A DNA stretch of 64,000 nucleotides from CAYSCW01 sp964449165 (GTDB taxonomy: Bacteria > Acidobacteriota > Aminicenantia > Aminicenantales > Aminicenantaceae): contig CAYVAT010000008.1 in the NCBI GenBank assembly GCA_964449165.1, forward strand, positions 21,271 through 85,270, written 5' to 3'. Of this stretch, positions 35,123 through 43,844 are shown piece by piece. Position 1 is the stretch's first letter; every line of letters starts with the position of its first letter. Below the pieces are notes generated by a model. The model saw nothing but the letters and a program-made list of their open reading frames with translations. It made no database searches and was not told the origin of the DNA. The translations under genes and the position numbers were made by a program.

Positions 35123-35730
35123 GAATCTCAGTCAATCCAAACAGGATGGAGCTTCTACGGCTTCGCCGTAGGCTTGTTTTAGCTGAGAGAGGCCATACAC
35201 TTCTCAAGGAGAAGCTGGAAGAGATCATGCGACAATTTTTAGAACTCATTCGAGAGCTTTTTGATCTTCAAGCGAAGATAAAGATGAAATTGGAAAAGAT
35301 TTTTCTTTCCTTTGCTCTTGTCCGAGCGCGGATGGCCAAGAAGGAATTGATGGATCTTTTGCCTGAAGGACAATTGACATTGGAGACTCATAGGGAGCGG
35401 ATACTCAACCTCTCCATTCCTCGTTTCACAATCAAGAGGCTAAAGATTTCTGAATATGATTTTATGAATACAGAGAGTGAGCTTGATATCGGGCTGAAGA
35501 ATGCCCAGGAGCTTCTTCCAGATTTAATGCAATTGGCTCGCCTGTGGAAGTCTGTGGAGCTTCTCTCTCACGAGATCGAAACTACCCGTCGCCGGGTCAA
35601 TGCCCTCGAGCATATTTTGATTCCGAACATCAAAGAGACCATAAGTTACATCTCGGGGAGGCTGGAAGAAATGGAACGTTCTTATCAGGTGCAGTTGATG
35701 CGGGTTAAAGAGGTCGTCCGTGGTCACTAA
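35119..35730 (+). CDS. atpD: V/A-type ATPase subunit D (central shaft)
   Basis: Central rotor shaft, two long helices. The start RISVNPNRMELLRLRRRLVLAERGHTLLKEK (cited in part: NRMELLRLRRRLVLAERG) and the second helix RRRVNALEHILIPNI near residue 158 are diagnostic. 203 residues is typical. ATGA overlap with atpB. The last 26 bases overlap tail to tail with the convergent membrane/TPR gene. Confidence 0.94.
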   Translation: MRISVNPNRMELLRLRRRLVLAERGHTLLKEKLEEIMRQFLELIRELFDLQAKIKMKLEKIFLSFALVRARMAKKELMDLLPEGQLTLETHRERILNLSIPRFTIKRLKISEYDFMNTESELDIGLKNAQELLPDLMQLARLWKSVELLSHEIETTRRRVNALEHILIPNIKETISYISGRLEEMERSYQVQLMRVKEVVRGH

Positions 35731-37828
35731 GCGAACTAGCTGGCTTTTTTTCCAGATTTTTAACAAGATCAGCAATTTCAGGCTGGTTTTTATTCATTTC
35801 TAAAGATTTTTGAAAATAGATTAAGGCTTTTTTAACCAGGAAGAGCTCTCTCAGATAAAAATCTCCGATGGCGTTCAGGACGCGATAATCATCAGGATTT
35901 TCATTTAATATGTTTGTGATGAGCTTTTCTCCTTGCCTTTCTTTTCCCTGCCTGTAAAGGAGTTTTGAGAGGAAAAGCTGGCTGGATAAATCGAGATGAG
36001 GTTTATTCTTCATCAGATCTGCAGCGTTCTGAAAATTCTTAAAGCGTGTGAAAAAGCCTATTTTCTGGTCAGGGGTGAATAAATCGAAACGTTTCTTAAT
36101 CTCTTTGGTGTTCAAGTTGATGAAGAGGGAAGGAAACTTTTCTTTCATGATGCCTTCCAGTTGTTTTGCTTTATCCCATAAATTATACCCGATATACATG
36201 TTGTATAGTTCCAGATAAGGTTCATAAAGATTTCCATATTCTTCAATGTTCTTGATGAGCAATTTCTCTGCTTGCGAGACATTTCCTAAAGAAATATTGA
36301 CCAAGGCTTCCTTGCGGTGGATGCTGTATCGAATAAAAGGAGCGAGCTGGATTTGAGGAGGCTGCTGGAAATCTTTTATCTTTTCCAGCCAGGTGAGGAC
36401 TCTTCGGTAGTCTGACTTGGCGAATTCTATATCCGAATAGAGGAGATAGACCAGGATGGCTGTTTGTCTTCTCATCTTATGAGAAAGAGCCTTGTCGAGA
36501 ATCGATTCTGCTCTAAGAAGGTCCTTTTTATCATCAAAATAATAAAATGCCAGACTATAGAGGAGATAAGCATCAGTAGGGGAAGAACGCAGCGCTCTCT
36601 CGAAGTACGTCTGCTCATTTTTGTAAGACTGTGCGTTTATTATTATGGAAGGGATAAAAAGAAGTATAAGGATGAGGACAGTATACAGCCTGATCTTTTC
36701 CTTAATCTGGCAGAGATATTTAGTTAGAATCCAGACAAGGCCCAGGGCAGGAATCATCATGTAGCGGGAATAGACCTTGAAGGGGAAGAGAGACGAGAAT
36801 ACTAAGATGGCGTGTCCGCCCATAAAGGCCAGGATGAAGGACAACGGAAGAGTTATCCATTTTTTCTTCTTATATCCGTGAATAAAATAGAGAAAAGCGA
36901 GAATGGGGATGATGCCTAGAATAATGTATGGCCATTTGACTACATTCTTTTGGGAAAGAAATGTGTCGTAATACAAGGGGAAAACCAGGGATCTGAGATA
37001 GAACCCCATAGTGGCGAGGATGACTTTTATGTTGGCCCAAAAGCTCGGGAGGAAAACAAGTTTTAAATTTTTAATGCCCAGTATTTCGTTTTTAAGGATA
37101 AAGAAGAAAATGGTGATCGAAACATTGAACAAGTGATAGGGAAGAGAGAGCTTTTTTCTTTTGATCATTTCATACAAGACGATAATTGGAAGGAAGAAGA
37201 GGAATGCTTCTTTGGAAAAAATGCCCAGTATGTAGAACAGAGATGAACAGATTAAAAAAACAGGTTTGCCCTTCCTTATGTGTAACTCGAGGAAAAGAAG
37301 GGCCAAGCTTGCCCACAAGAGCAGGAAAAGATCCCCTCTGCTTACGACCCAGACGATGTTGTCGACATTGAGAGGATAGAGAGCAAAAAGTATGGTAGCT
37401 ATTTCAGGGAAATTGTTCTTCTGGCTCTGGTTCTTGAAGAATAGATAGAGAACAACCAGTGAGAGAAGATAGAGCAGAAGGTTGGTCAGCCTGAGGGTTG
37501 TATTTTTAAGTCCCCATAGTTTATTTTCTAATAGAAAAGAAGCAGTGACCAGCGGTCTGTAATAGAAATCAACCTTACCCATCCCACACTGTTCCCGGAA
37601 GTATCCAAATTTTAACGCAGACCAGAGCGGGGGATTCTCCTTGAAGAGGAGATTCTGTTGGACTAATATCTTGGTGTCCCAAATAAATTCATAGCTGAAA
37701 GTTTTCCAGTAGAGGCCAAAAACGATGATGATCAGGATGAGGATAAAGAGAGCATCCTTTTTCTTCATGTTATAACGCGGGATAGAACTTGGCTTCTTCG
37801 CAGGAGATGGGTTTGCGGAGGAAGCCAT
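35705..37828 (-). CDS. Membrane protein with C-terminal TPR repeats (TMTC/PMT-like)
   Basis: A 707-residue protein. Residues 20-400 hold about ten membrane helices. The first periplasmic loop contains ETRVDFYYRPLV-like sequence (KVDFYYRPLVTASFLLENKLWGL) shared with polyprenol-linked glycosyltransferases and TMTC-type proteins (Asp-rich loop FIWDTKILVQ). From about residue 420 onward the chain is a series of TPR-like helix pairs (DAYLLYSLAFYYFDDKKDLLRAESI, DDYRVLNAIGDFYLRELF). It may be a GT-C-type mannosyltransferase, but no substrate is evident. It is convergent with atpD with a 26-base overlap, so the genes are tightly packed. Confidence 0.75.
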   Translation of the reverse strand: MASSANPSPAKKPSSIPRYNMKKKDALFILILIIIVFGLYWKTFSYEFIWDTKILVQQNLLFKENPPLWSALKFGYFREQCGMGKVDFYYRPLVTASFLLENKLWGLKNTTLRLTNLLLYLLSLVVLYLFFKNQSQKNNFPEIATILFALYPLNVDNIVWVVSRGDLFLLLWASLALLFLELHIRKGKPVFLICSSLFYILGIFSKEAFLFFLPIIVLYEMIKRKKLSLPYHLFNVSITIFFFILKNEILGIKNLKLVFLPSFWANIKVILATMGFYLRSLVFPLYYDTFLSQKNVVKWPYIILGIIPILAFLYFIHGYKKKKWITLPLSFILAFMGGHAILVFSSLFPFKVYSRYMMIPALGLVWILTKYLCQIKEKIRLYTVLILILLFIPSIIINAQSYKNEQTYFERALRSSPTDAYLLYSLAFYYFDDKKDLLRAESILDKALSHKMRRQTAILVYLLYSDIEFAKSDYRRVLTWLEKIKDFQQPPQIQLAPFIRYSIHRKEALVNISLGNVSQAEKLLIKNIEEYGNLYEPYLELYNMYIGYNLWDKAKQLEGIMKEKFPSLFINLNTKEIKKRFDLFTPDQKIGFFTRFKNFQNAADLMKNKPHLDLSSQLFLSKLLYRQGKERQGEKLITNILNENPDDYRVLNAIGDFYLRELFLVKKALIYFQKSLEMNKNQPEIADLVKNLEKKPASSLSDHGRPL

Positions 37829-37913
37829 TCAGGAAGTAAGTTGTTAGGTTTGAAATTGCCCATCTCTAAGTTGAGATCAACAGGTTAGAAATTTTTTGCT
37901 TGTAACGAAATCT

Positions 37914-38450
37914 CTACGGATCGCTGGAGTCGATAAAATTTTTGCCGTACTGATGTTTGTCATCTAGAATGTCCTTTTCCTGCCAGTCTCTTATCCAGTT
38001 GCTCACAAGAAAGATATTCATTCCTCCATCTTCAGAGGAGCAGATAACGCGATTGAGGCCAGCGTTGATAATCATCTTTTTACAGATAAAACAAGGGAGG
38101 GCGTTGATGGGTTTATCTTTTCCATAGACACTGCCAAAGATATACATATCGCCTCCGAAAAGGCTTACTCCTGCTCGGGCAGCGTTGATAATGGCGTTCT
38201 GTTCAGCATGGACACTGCGGCAGAGCTCATAGCGCTGGCCATGAGGGATTTTGAGTTTATCTCGAAGGCAAAAACCGTGTTCGAAACTATCCTTGGTTTT
38301 TCTAGGAGCTCCCGCATATCCTGTAGAAATGATCTGGTCACCTCGGATGATGATAGCGCCGATAGAACGCCGGAAGCAGGTGCTCCGTTTGGCCACTTCT
38401 CTGGCAATATTGAGATAGTATGCATCTTTGGGAATTTTCGTCGTTTTCAT
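37914..38450 (-). CDS. dCMP/cytidine deaminase-family protein
   Basis: Zinc-dependent deaminase of the dCMP deaminase (ComEB/DCTD) family. The zinc histidine and catalytic glutamate are in SVHAEQNAIINAARAG, and the two zinc cysteines in LPCFICKKMIINAG. The substrate-site segment AKRSTCFRRSIGAIIIRGDQIISTGYAGAPR is typical (cited in part: STCFRRSIGAIII). The likely reaction is dCMP to dUMP, feeding dTMP synthesis. Its ATG overlaps the stop of the kinase-like gene (ATGA), so the pair is translationally coupled. Confidence 0.87.
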   Translation of the reverse strand: MKTTKIPKDAYYLNIAREVAKRSTCFRRSIGAIIIRGDQIISTGYAGAPRKTKDSFEHGFCLRDKLKIPHGQRYELCRSVHAEQNAIINAARAGVSLFGGDMYIFGSVYGKDKPINALPCFICKKMIINAGLNRVICSSEDGGMNIFLVSNWIRDWQEKDILDDKHQYGKNFIDSSDP

Positions 38451-39004
38451 AGGAATTTCTCCAGCTTTTGATGGAGGTCTTCTATGCCGGCGTCATTTAA
38501 GATCCTGGCGTCGGCAAGCGCCATACAGTTTTTTAGTTGTTGTCCTTTCTCTTCGTTTGTCATCTCTTCAGCCTCTTTGGTCATGAATTCTTCAAGGGTT
38601 GAGGCTGATTCCTTTCTTCCCCTTCCTTTAACCCTCTCAAACCTCAGTTCAACCGGAGCATCGAGGGATATCAAGATGAAGGTTTCTTGCTTCCGCAGAA
38701 AGGCCACTTCCTGAGGGTTTCTGATGCTGTCGATCACGGCCTTGCCCTTAACTCTTTCCATGACTCGATGAGCCAAGATGTCTGCACCGAATCTTTCTCT
38801 CAACAGGTTTCCCATCTGAATCATGTTGTTGCGGCTGGGTTCTCTCCCCTCTTTTTTCAGTTCCTCGCGGATCACATCAGAAAGGGAGAAATAGGCATAT
38901 CCGTTTTTTTGGAAAAAAGCAGCAGCCTCGCCCTTTCCTGCTCCGTTTGTTCCTGTCAGCCCGATCAGTCTTGGTTTTTTCTTCTCCCTCTTTCTACCCA
39001 ACAA
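38447..39004 (-). CDS. P-loop nucleotide kinase-like protein (dephospho-CoA kinase fold)
   Basis: A 185-residue P-loop NTPase of the nucleoside-monophosphate/dephospho-CoA kinase-like group. Walker A is GLTGTNGAGKG near residue 16, with YFSLSDVIREELKKEGREPSRNNM (cited in part: YFSLSDVIREEL) and VIDSIRNPQEVAFLR downstream. The substrate is uncertain. Yeast Dcd1 and phage-defence dCTP deaminases fuse a similar P-loop domain in front of a dCMP deaminase, exactly the order of this gene and the next. It overlaps tatC by 11 bases. Confidence 0.75.
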   Translation of the reverse strand: MLGRKREKKKPRLIGLTGTNGAGKGEAAAFFQKNGYAYFSLSDVIREELKKEGREPSRNNMIQMGNLLRERFGADILAHRVMERVKGKAVIDSIRNPQEVAFLRKQETFILISLDAPVELRFERVKGRGRKESASTLEEFMTKEAEEMTNEEKGQQLKNCMALADARILNDAGIEDLHQKLEKFL

Positions 39005-39731
39005 GGTTGTCCTCCGATTTTTTCTTTGCTTTTTTCTTCTCGAAGAAGAAGGCGATGAGCAGGCTGAGTCCGTAAAGGAGGAGCATGGGCACAGCCAGGA
39101 TACTCTGGTTGATCATATCCGGGCTGGGAGTGATCACAGCAGCAATGATGAACACAACGAGGACCGCGTATTTAAAATTCTTGATCATCCACCTTGAGGT
39201 GATGATCCCCATTCGGGAGAGGAAGAAGACCAAGGTAGGCATCTCAAAGACCAGAGCAATTCCTAAAAGCAACCTTAAAGCCAGACTGAAATATTGGTCG
39301 ACTGTTATCACAGGTTGAAACTCACTCCCCATTTTCAAAAAGAAATTGCAGGCGAAGGGAAAGGCGACGAAATAACCAAACAAAGCTCCCAGGATAAAGA
39401 AAAAGCTGGTGAAGATCACAAAGGGATAAACATATTTTTTTTCCTTCTTGTAGAGTCCGGGAGCAACAAAGTACCATAATTGAAGAAAGATAAAGGGGGA
39501 GGTTACGAAGATGGCTGTTAGAAAGGAGACTTTGATGTAAAGCATGAAGGGAGCGGTCAGATGTGTGTAAGCGAGTTTTGTTCCCTCTGGAAGATATTTG
39601 GTCACCGGCTGGGACAGGATATTGTAGATGTCTTTGCTGAAGAGCCAGGCTGGGATCACAACCACGATCACAGCGATGAAGGAATAAAAGATTCTTTTTC
39701 TGAGGTCCTCGAGATGCTCGAGGAAGGTCAT
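38994..39731 (-). CDS. tatC: Sec-independent translocase TatC
   Basis: Core of the twin-arginine translocase that exports folded proteins. The family start MTFLEHLEDLRKRI contains the conserved glutamate and arginines that recognise the signal. Six membrane helices follow, with the periplasmic FPFACNFFLKMG region and the second-loop FEMPTLVFFLSRMGI motif. An earlier ATG/GTG at 39761-39764 adds 11 residues inside the end of tatA. The family start at 39731 is preferred. It directly follows tatA. Confidence 0.93.
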   Translation of the reverse strand: MTFLEHLEDLRKRIFYSFIAVIVVVIPAWLFSKDIYNILSQPVTKYLPEGTKLAYTHLTAPFMLYIKVSFLTAIFVTSPFIFLQLWYFVAPGLYKKEKKYVYPFVIFTSFFFILGALFGYFVAFPFACNFFLKMGSEFQPVITVDQYFSLALRLLLGIALVFEMPTLVFFLSRMGIITSRWMIKNFKYAVLVVFIIAAVITPSPDMINQSILAVPMLLLYGLSLLIAFFFEKKKAKKKSEDNLVG

Positions 39732-39735
39732 CTCG

Positions 39736-39981
39736 TCAGGAGCCTTTTTTATCTTCCTCATCACCTTCGATGTCCCTTTCTATTTCTCGTTTGATGTCTT
39801 TGAAATCTTCAGCTTGGATTTCTTCCTCTATCTTTTCCTTTATCTCATCCGAGGTTTTTCGGAATTCCCGGAGGGCTCTTCCTATGGAGCGACCCACTTC
39901 AGGGAGCTTTTTGGGGCCGAATATGAGAAGGGCGATGGCCAAAATGATGAGGAGTTCAGGGAATCCAATGTTTCCAAACAT
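39736..39981 (-). CDS. tatA: Twin-arginine translocase subunit TatA/E
   Basis: Pore-forming/auxiliary Tat subunit. One N-terminal helix (FPELLIILAIALLIFGPKKLPEVGRSIG, cited in part: ELLIILAIALLIFGPKKL) with the hinge FGPKKLPEVG, followed by an amphipathic helix and an acidic tail. 81 residues is typical for TatA/E. TatB is not separately present, consistent with a minimal TatAC system. No strong ribosome site is visible before the ATG. Confidence 0.92.
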   Translation of the reverse strand: MFGNIGFPELLIILAIALLIFGPKKLPEVGRSIGRALREFRKTSDEIKEKIEEEIQAEDFKDIKREIERDIEGDEEDKKGS

Positions 39982-40088
39982 TTTTGTCAGCCAGAAAATG
40001 CACTTGGAAATATAGCCCTTAAGGCATGAGAAGTCAATATGATCTTTACAATCATCAGAGGCTTTGGTAGTATGAAAAGTCTATTATA

Positions 40089-41627
40089 ATGAAAAAGAAA
40101 ATACTGTTCTTCTTGCTCCTTTTCTGCGTTCTGATCCTTGTCCCCGCCCAGGAAGAAGATGCATGGAATCTTTCACTGAAAAAGCTCTCTTCAATAGTTG
40201 ACCTCATCGAGGAGAATTATTACCAACAGCTCAATGAGGATGAGCTTATATTTTCCTCGGTCAAAGGAATGATCCAGACTTTAGATCCCCATTCCTACTT
40301 TCTTGAGCCCAGTCATTTTTCCCGCTTACGTGAGGAGCATGCAGGTAAATATTACGGTTTAGGCATCCTCATCCAGAAGCAAGATGACCGATTGGTGGTT
40401 ATTTCTCCTATTGAAGGCGGACCAGCGTTCAGGCTGGGGATCCAGGCCGGAGATGTTATCTCCCACATCATGGGAGAGAGCACCAAGCCCATATCCAGCT
40501 ACGAGGCTATGCAAAAATTAAGGGGACCCAAGGCAACAGAGGTAACCATCACTATTGTCAGAGAAGGCCTGGAGAAGCCCTTTGATTTGACCATCGTACG
40601 AGAAGAAATCTCTCTTCATAGCGTGCCCTATGCCTTTATCCTTCAAGATGATGTGGGGTATATTTTTATCCGCAATTTTTCGTCCACAACCACCAAAGAA
40701 TTCGAAGAGAAGATGGAGTCCCTGGTCAGAAAAGGGATGAAAGAGCTTATCCTGGATTTGAGAGGAAACGGTGGTGGAACTTTCTTCCAGTCTATAGAAA
40801 TTTCCGATGAATTTCTGCCCAAAGGGGCTCCTGTTGTCTCTATTAGAGGCAGGAATAAATATTACAACAGAGGATTTAGTGCTGTCAGCAGCGACCAGTA
40901 TGAGAATCTTCCTTTGATCCTCTTGATTGACCGTGGATCAGCCAGCGCTCCTGAAATCCTGAGCGGAGCCATAAAGGATAATGACAGAGGTTTAATCGTG
41001 GGCGAGGACTCATGGGGGAAAGGCTTGGTTCAAACCGTTTTTCCCTTGGCCTCCAACCTTGGAGTGGCCCTCACTACGGCAAAATATTTCACTCCTAGCG
41101 GAAGGTCTATACAGAGGGACTACTCTTCCCTAGAGGACTATATTTTGAAGAGAGAAGTTTCAGAGGATACCAGGGAAGTCCGTTACACCTCCAAAGGTCG
41201 AAAAGTTCTCGGGCAGGGAGGCATTTCCCCTGACTACACCGTGAAATTTTCTATCCAACCCCTCACTTCCAGACTTTTCTTCCAGGGAGCCTTCTTTCGC
41301 TATGGAAGAAAATTTGCGGAGCATAAGACCTCCTTTTCCAAAGGATTCGAATTCCCTTCGGAAAAGCAGGCGCTTCAGAAGCCTTATACAATTGTCGATG
41401 AACAAGTCATACGAGATTTTATGGTATATCTGGGAAAAAACAAGATCGAGTTCGAAAAAGAGGAGTTTGAGAAGGCCAAAGAAGAAATAAGAAGAGAACT
41501 GACCAGAGAAATATTCTCCTCTCTGTGGGGCATGGAAGAGGGAGTGAAGGTCTACAGGAGAACGGATCCTGTTGTCATCAAGGCCATCGAGGCGTTGCCC
41601 GAGGCTAAGAAGCTTCTCACCGATTAG
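40089..41627 (+). CDS. C-terminal processing protease, S41 family with PDZ domain
   Basis: Periplasmic serine protease of the CtpA/Prc type. Signal peptide (residues 1-20), an N-terminal helical part, a PDZ domain about residues 95-170 (GPAFRLGIQAGDVI) and the S41 catalytic domain. The catalytic serine is in DRGSASAPEILSGAI and the lysine in GEDSWGKGLVQ. A long C-terminal extension (about residues 390-512) is unlike short CtpA proteins. No ribosome site is clear, and TATAAT overlaps the start codon region. Substrates are unknown. Confidence 0.9.
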   Translation: MKKKILFFLLLFCVLILVPAQEEDAWNLSLKKLSSIVDLIEENYYQQLNEDELIFSSVKGMIQTLDPHSYFLEPSHFSRLREEHAGKYYGLGILIQKQDDRLVVISPIEGGPAFRLGIQAGDVISHIMGESTKPISSYEAMQKLRGPKATEVTITIVREGLEKPFDLTIVREEISLHSVPYAFILQDDVGYIFIRNFSSTTTKEFEEKMESLVRKGMKELILDLRGNGGGTFFQSIEISDEFLPKGAPVVSIRGRNKYYNRGFSAVSSDQYENLPLILLIDRGSASAPEILSGAIKDNDRGLIVGEDSWGKGLVQTVFPLASNLGVALTTAKYFTPSGRSIQRDYSSLEDYILKREVSEDTREVRYTSKGRKVLGQGGISPDYTVKFSIQPLTSRLFFQGAFFRYGRKFAEHKTSFSKGFEFPSEKQALQKPYTIVDEQVIRDFMVYLGKNKIEFEKEEFEKAKEEIRRELTREIFSSLWGMEEGVKVYRRTDPVVIKAIEALPEAKKLLTD

Positions 41628-41701
41628 AGTCTTTGATAGGTACTTATCTTAAAAGAATCTTCAGCGGGGGTGAATTACTTTCCGAAAGAAACTACATAGA
41701 G

Positions 41702-41766
41702 AGGGTGCCGTCTAAAGGAGATAGAAGGGGGTGAAAATGTTCTCCAAAGGTAGGAAACGGCACCCT
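41702..41766. other. Nested inverted repeat between ctpA and rpiB
   Basis: A perfect 10-bp inverted repeat, AGGGTGCCGT at 41702-41711 and ACGGCACCCT at 41757-41766, encloses a second one (GGAGA / TCTCC). The 45-base loop contains AAGGGGGTGAAAATG. It could be a structured RNA or an element remnant. It is not followed by a T run, so it is not a standard terminator. Confidence 0.5.
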
Positions 41767-41804
41767 TCACCTCATTATAGGGCGATTGATTTCCTATTTC
41801 AACT

Positions 41805-41832
41805 TTTTTGCGTCCTGAGTATACTGTATAAT
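41805..41832 (+). promoter_or_regulatory. Probable promoter of rpiB-glyA
   Basis: TATAAT at 41827-41832 with a weak TTTTTG 16 bases upstream. The predicted start lies about 20 bases before the rpiB start codon, leaving room for its AAAGGAG ribosome site only. Confidence 0.45.
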
Positions 41833-41857
41833 GTTCTGCAAAGAAAGGAGAAAAGGG

Positions 41858-42307
41858 ATGAAGATTGCTCTAGGCTCTGACCATGGTGGATATGAGTTGA
41901 AGATAGGAATCAAGACTTATCTTTATCAAAGAGGAATCGATCATGAAGACATTGGATGCGGTCCAGATGAGAGAGTCGATTATGTCGATTATGCTGAGAA
42001 AGCTGTCGGGAAGCTCTTAGAGGGAGACTGTGATCGGGCCATTCTCGTCTGCGGAACAGGACTGGGGATGTCCATGGTTGCCAACAAACACAGGACTGTG
42101 AGAGCAACCTGCTGTTGGGATGAAAATTCGGCAGAGTTGAGTCGAGCGCATAATGATTCAAACTGCCTGACCCTGGGCGGAAGAGTCCTTCCCTTGGATG
42201 AAGCTTTGAGCATTGTCAAAACCTGGCTGGATACAGAATTTGAGGGAGAACGGCATAAAGAAAGAATCGATAAAATTTTTAGGATAGAAGAAAAATATTT
42301 TAAATAA
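41858..42307 (+). CDS. rpiB: Ribose-5-phosphate isomerase B
   Basis: Interconverts ribose-5-phosphate and ribulose-5-phosphate in the pentose phosphate pathway. RpiB/LacAB motifs are IALGSDHGGYELK at the start, the active-site CGTGLGMSMVANKH near residue 66 and HNDSNCLTLGGR near residue 98. 149 residues is normal. The open frame begins at 41831, but AAAGGAG before ATG 41858 and the family start favour the latter. It is followed 18 bases later by the SHMT-like gene. Confidence 0.94.
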   Translation: MKIALGSDHGGYELKIGIKTYLYQRGIDHEDIGCGPDERVDYVDYAEKAVGKLLEGDCDRAILVCGTGLGMSMVANKHRTVRATCCWDENSAELSRAHNDSNCLTLGGRVLPLDEALSIVKTWLDTEFEGERHKERIDKIFRIEEKYFK

Positions 42308-42325
42308 GAAGAAGAGGAGTTAAAT

Positions 42326-43765
42326 ATGTCATCGTTTGATGAAAAGATCCTGTCTTTGTGTGAGAAGACTGTAGAGAATAATATCTGGAGACAGAAAGAG
42401 TCCTTCAACCTTATTCCTTCTGAAACCACCCCATCCTTGTTGGTTAAGCTCTGCGAGATTTCCGATCCCTCAGGAAGATATGCAGAACACCGGACCATGA
42501 AAGGGGAGGAGGTCTATTTTTATCAGGGAACGGATTTCATCAGAGAAGTCGAGGAAGAGGTATGTCAGGAAATGCGGCACTTTTTTGGCTGCACGGAAGT
42601 GGAATTGAGGCCCATCAGCGGTCAGATGGCCAACGAAGTTGTGTTTAAAGCCATGGTGAGATTCATCAATCGTGACCGCCCTGAGAAAGAGCCGATGCGG
42701 AAGATGACTCTGGTTATAAACAATGCTTTGACCAAGGGTGGTCACCTCAGCTCTCAGCCTATGGGGGCGCTGTTCAACTATGTCCAGGAGAATCCTGAGA
42801 CGGGGAAGGAAAACGTTATCAATTTTCCAGTGATGAAAGAAAATCCTTACCGGCCAGATCTGGAGAAGCTTGCTGATATCCTGAGCCGCTCTAAACCTGA
42901 ACTTATCGTCTTCGGAAAAAGCATGTTTATCTACGAGGAACCTGTCGAGTTTGTCGCTGGTTTGGTCAAGGACTGGGAGGCGCCTCCGGTGATCATGTAT
43001 GATATGGCTCATGTTTTGGGATTGTATGGAGCTTTCCAGAAGCCTTTAGATGCAGGGGCCGACCTTATCACCGGAAGCACTCATAAGACATTCTTCGGCC
43101 CACAGAGGGGAGTTGTGGCTGGTAACTTTCCCAAAGGAAGCCAGGTTCGGAAGTTATGGTTGGATATAAAAAGCCGCGCTTTTCCCGGTTCCACGAGCAA
43201 TCACCATCTGGGAACACTCCTAGGCCTGTTGATGGCTGCATATGAGATGAATGAGTTTAAAGAGGCTTACCAGGCGAAGGTTCGGAGCAACTCCAAGGCT
43301 TTTGCCCGGGCATTAAAGGATAAAGGAGTGTCCGTGGAGGGAGACGAGAAAGATGGTTTTACTCAGACTCATCAGGTTCTTATTCGGGTCAGAGCTTATG
43401 GAAACGGACAGGGTGTTGCCCGAAGATTGGAAGAGAACAATATTTTGACTAATTACCAAGCGCTTCCGGATGATGAGACTTTCCTGGATCCGAGTGGAAT
43501 ACGGATGGGAGTACAGGAGATGACTCGCTTCGGCATGGAGGAGAAAGATTTCGACACACTAGCAGGTTTTATCGCGGATGTGGTCAAAAAGGACGCCCGT
43601 ATCAAGGAAGAAGTGAAGAAATATCGCCAGAATTTTCTTGAGATGAAGTATTGTCTGCCAGCGGAAAAAGCCATGTCCTGTGCATCGAGAATTCTGATCA
43701 GCATTTTTCCCTACTCCCATTTTGTGGAGAAGTTCTTGGGGAATTTAGAAAAAAAATTCAAATAG
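42326..43765 (+). CDS. glyA: Serine hydroxymethyltransferase-like PLP enzyme, divergent
   Basis: PLP enzyme of the SHMT family converting serine and tetrahydrofolate to glycine and methylene-THF. The PLP lysine lies in GSTHKTFFGPQRG, the cofactor Asp/His in MYDMAHVLGLYG, and the start region has NLIPSETTPS where the usual enzyme has NLIPSENxxS. The protein is 479 residues, longer than the bacterial norm of about 415, with extra sequence in the middle (NRDRPEKEPMRKMTL) and at the C-terminus. The rpiB-glyA gene order supports the assignment, but the divergence leaves room for a different substrate. Confidence 0.8.
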   Translation: MSSFDEKILSLCEKTVENNIWRQKESFNLIPSETTPSLLVKLCEISDPSGRYAEHRTMKGEEVYFYQGTDFIREVEEEVCQEMRHFFGCTEVELRPISGQMANEVVFKAMVRFINRDRPEKEPMRKMTLVINNALTKGGHLSSQPMGALFNYVQENPETGKENVINFPVMKENPYRPDLEKLADILSRSKPELIVFGKSMFIYEEPVEFVAGLVKDWEAPPVIMYDMAHVLGLYGAFQKPLDAGADLITGSTHKTFFGPQRGVVAGNFPKGSQVRKLWLDIKSRAFPGSTSNHHLGTLLGLLMAAYEMNEFKEAYQAKVRSNSKAFARALKDKGVSVEGDEKDGFTQTHQVLIRVRAYGNGQGVARRLEENNILTNYQALPDDETFLDPSGIRMGVQEMTRFGMEEKDFDTLAGFIADVVKKDARIKEEVKKYRQNFLEMKYCLPAEKAMSCASRILISIFPYSHFVEKFLGNLEKKFK

Positions 43766-43844
43766 CTGCGACATTGTTAGGTATTCTCTGCATTCTATTG
43801 AGAAGAAATTTTTTTTGTCAGAATGATTCAAAAAAAAGGATAGG

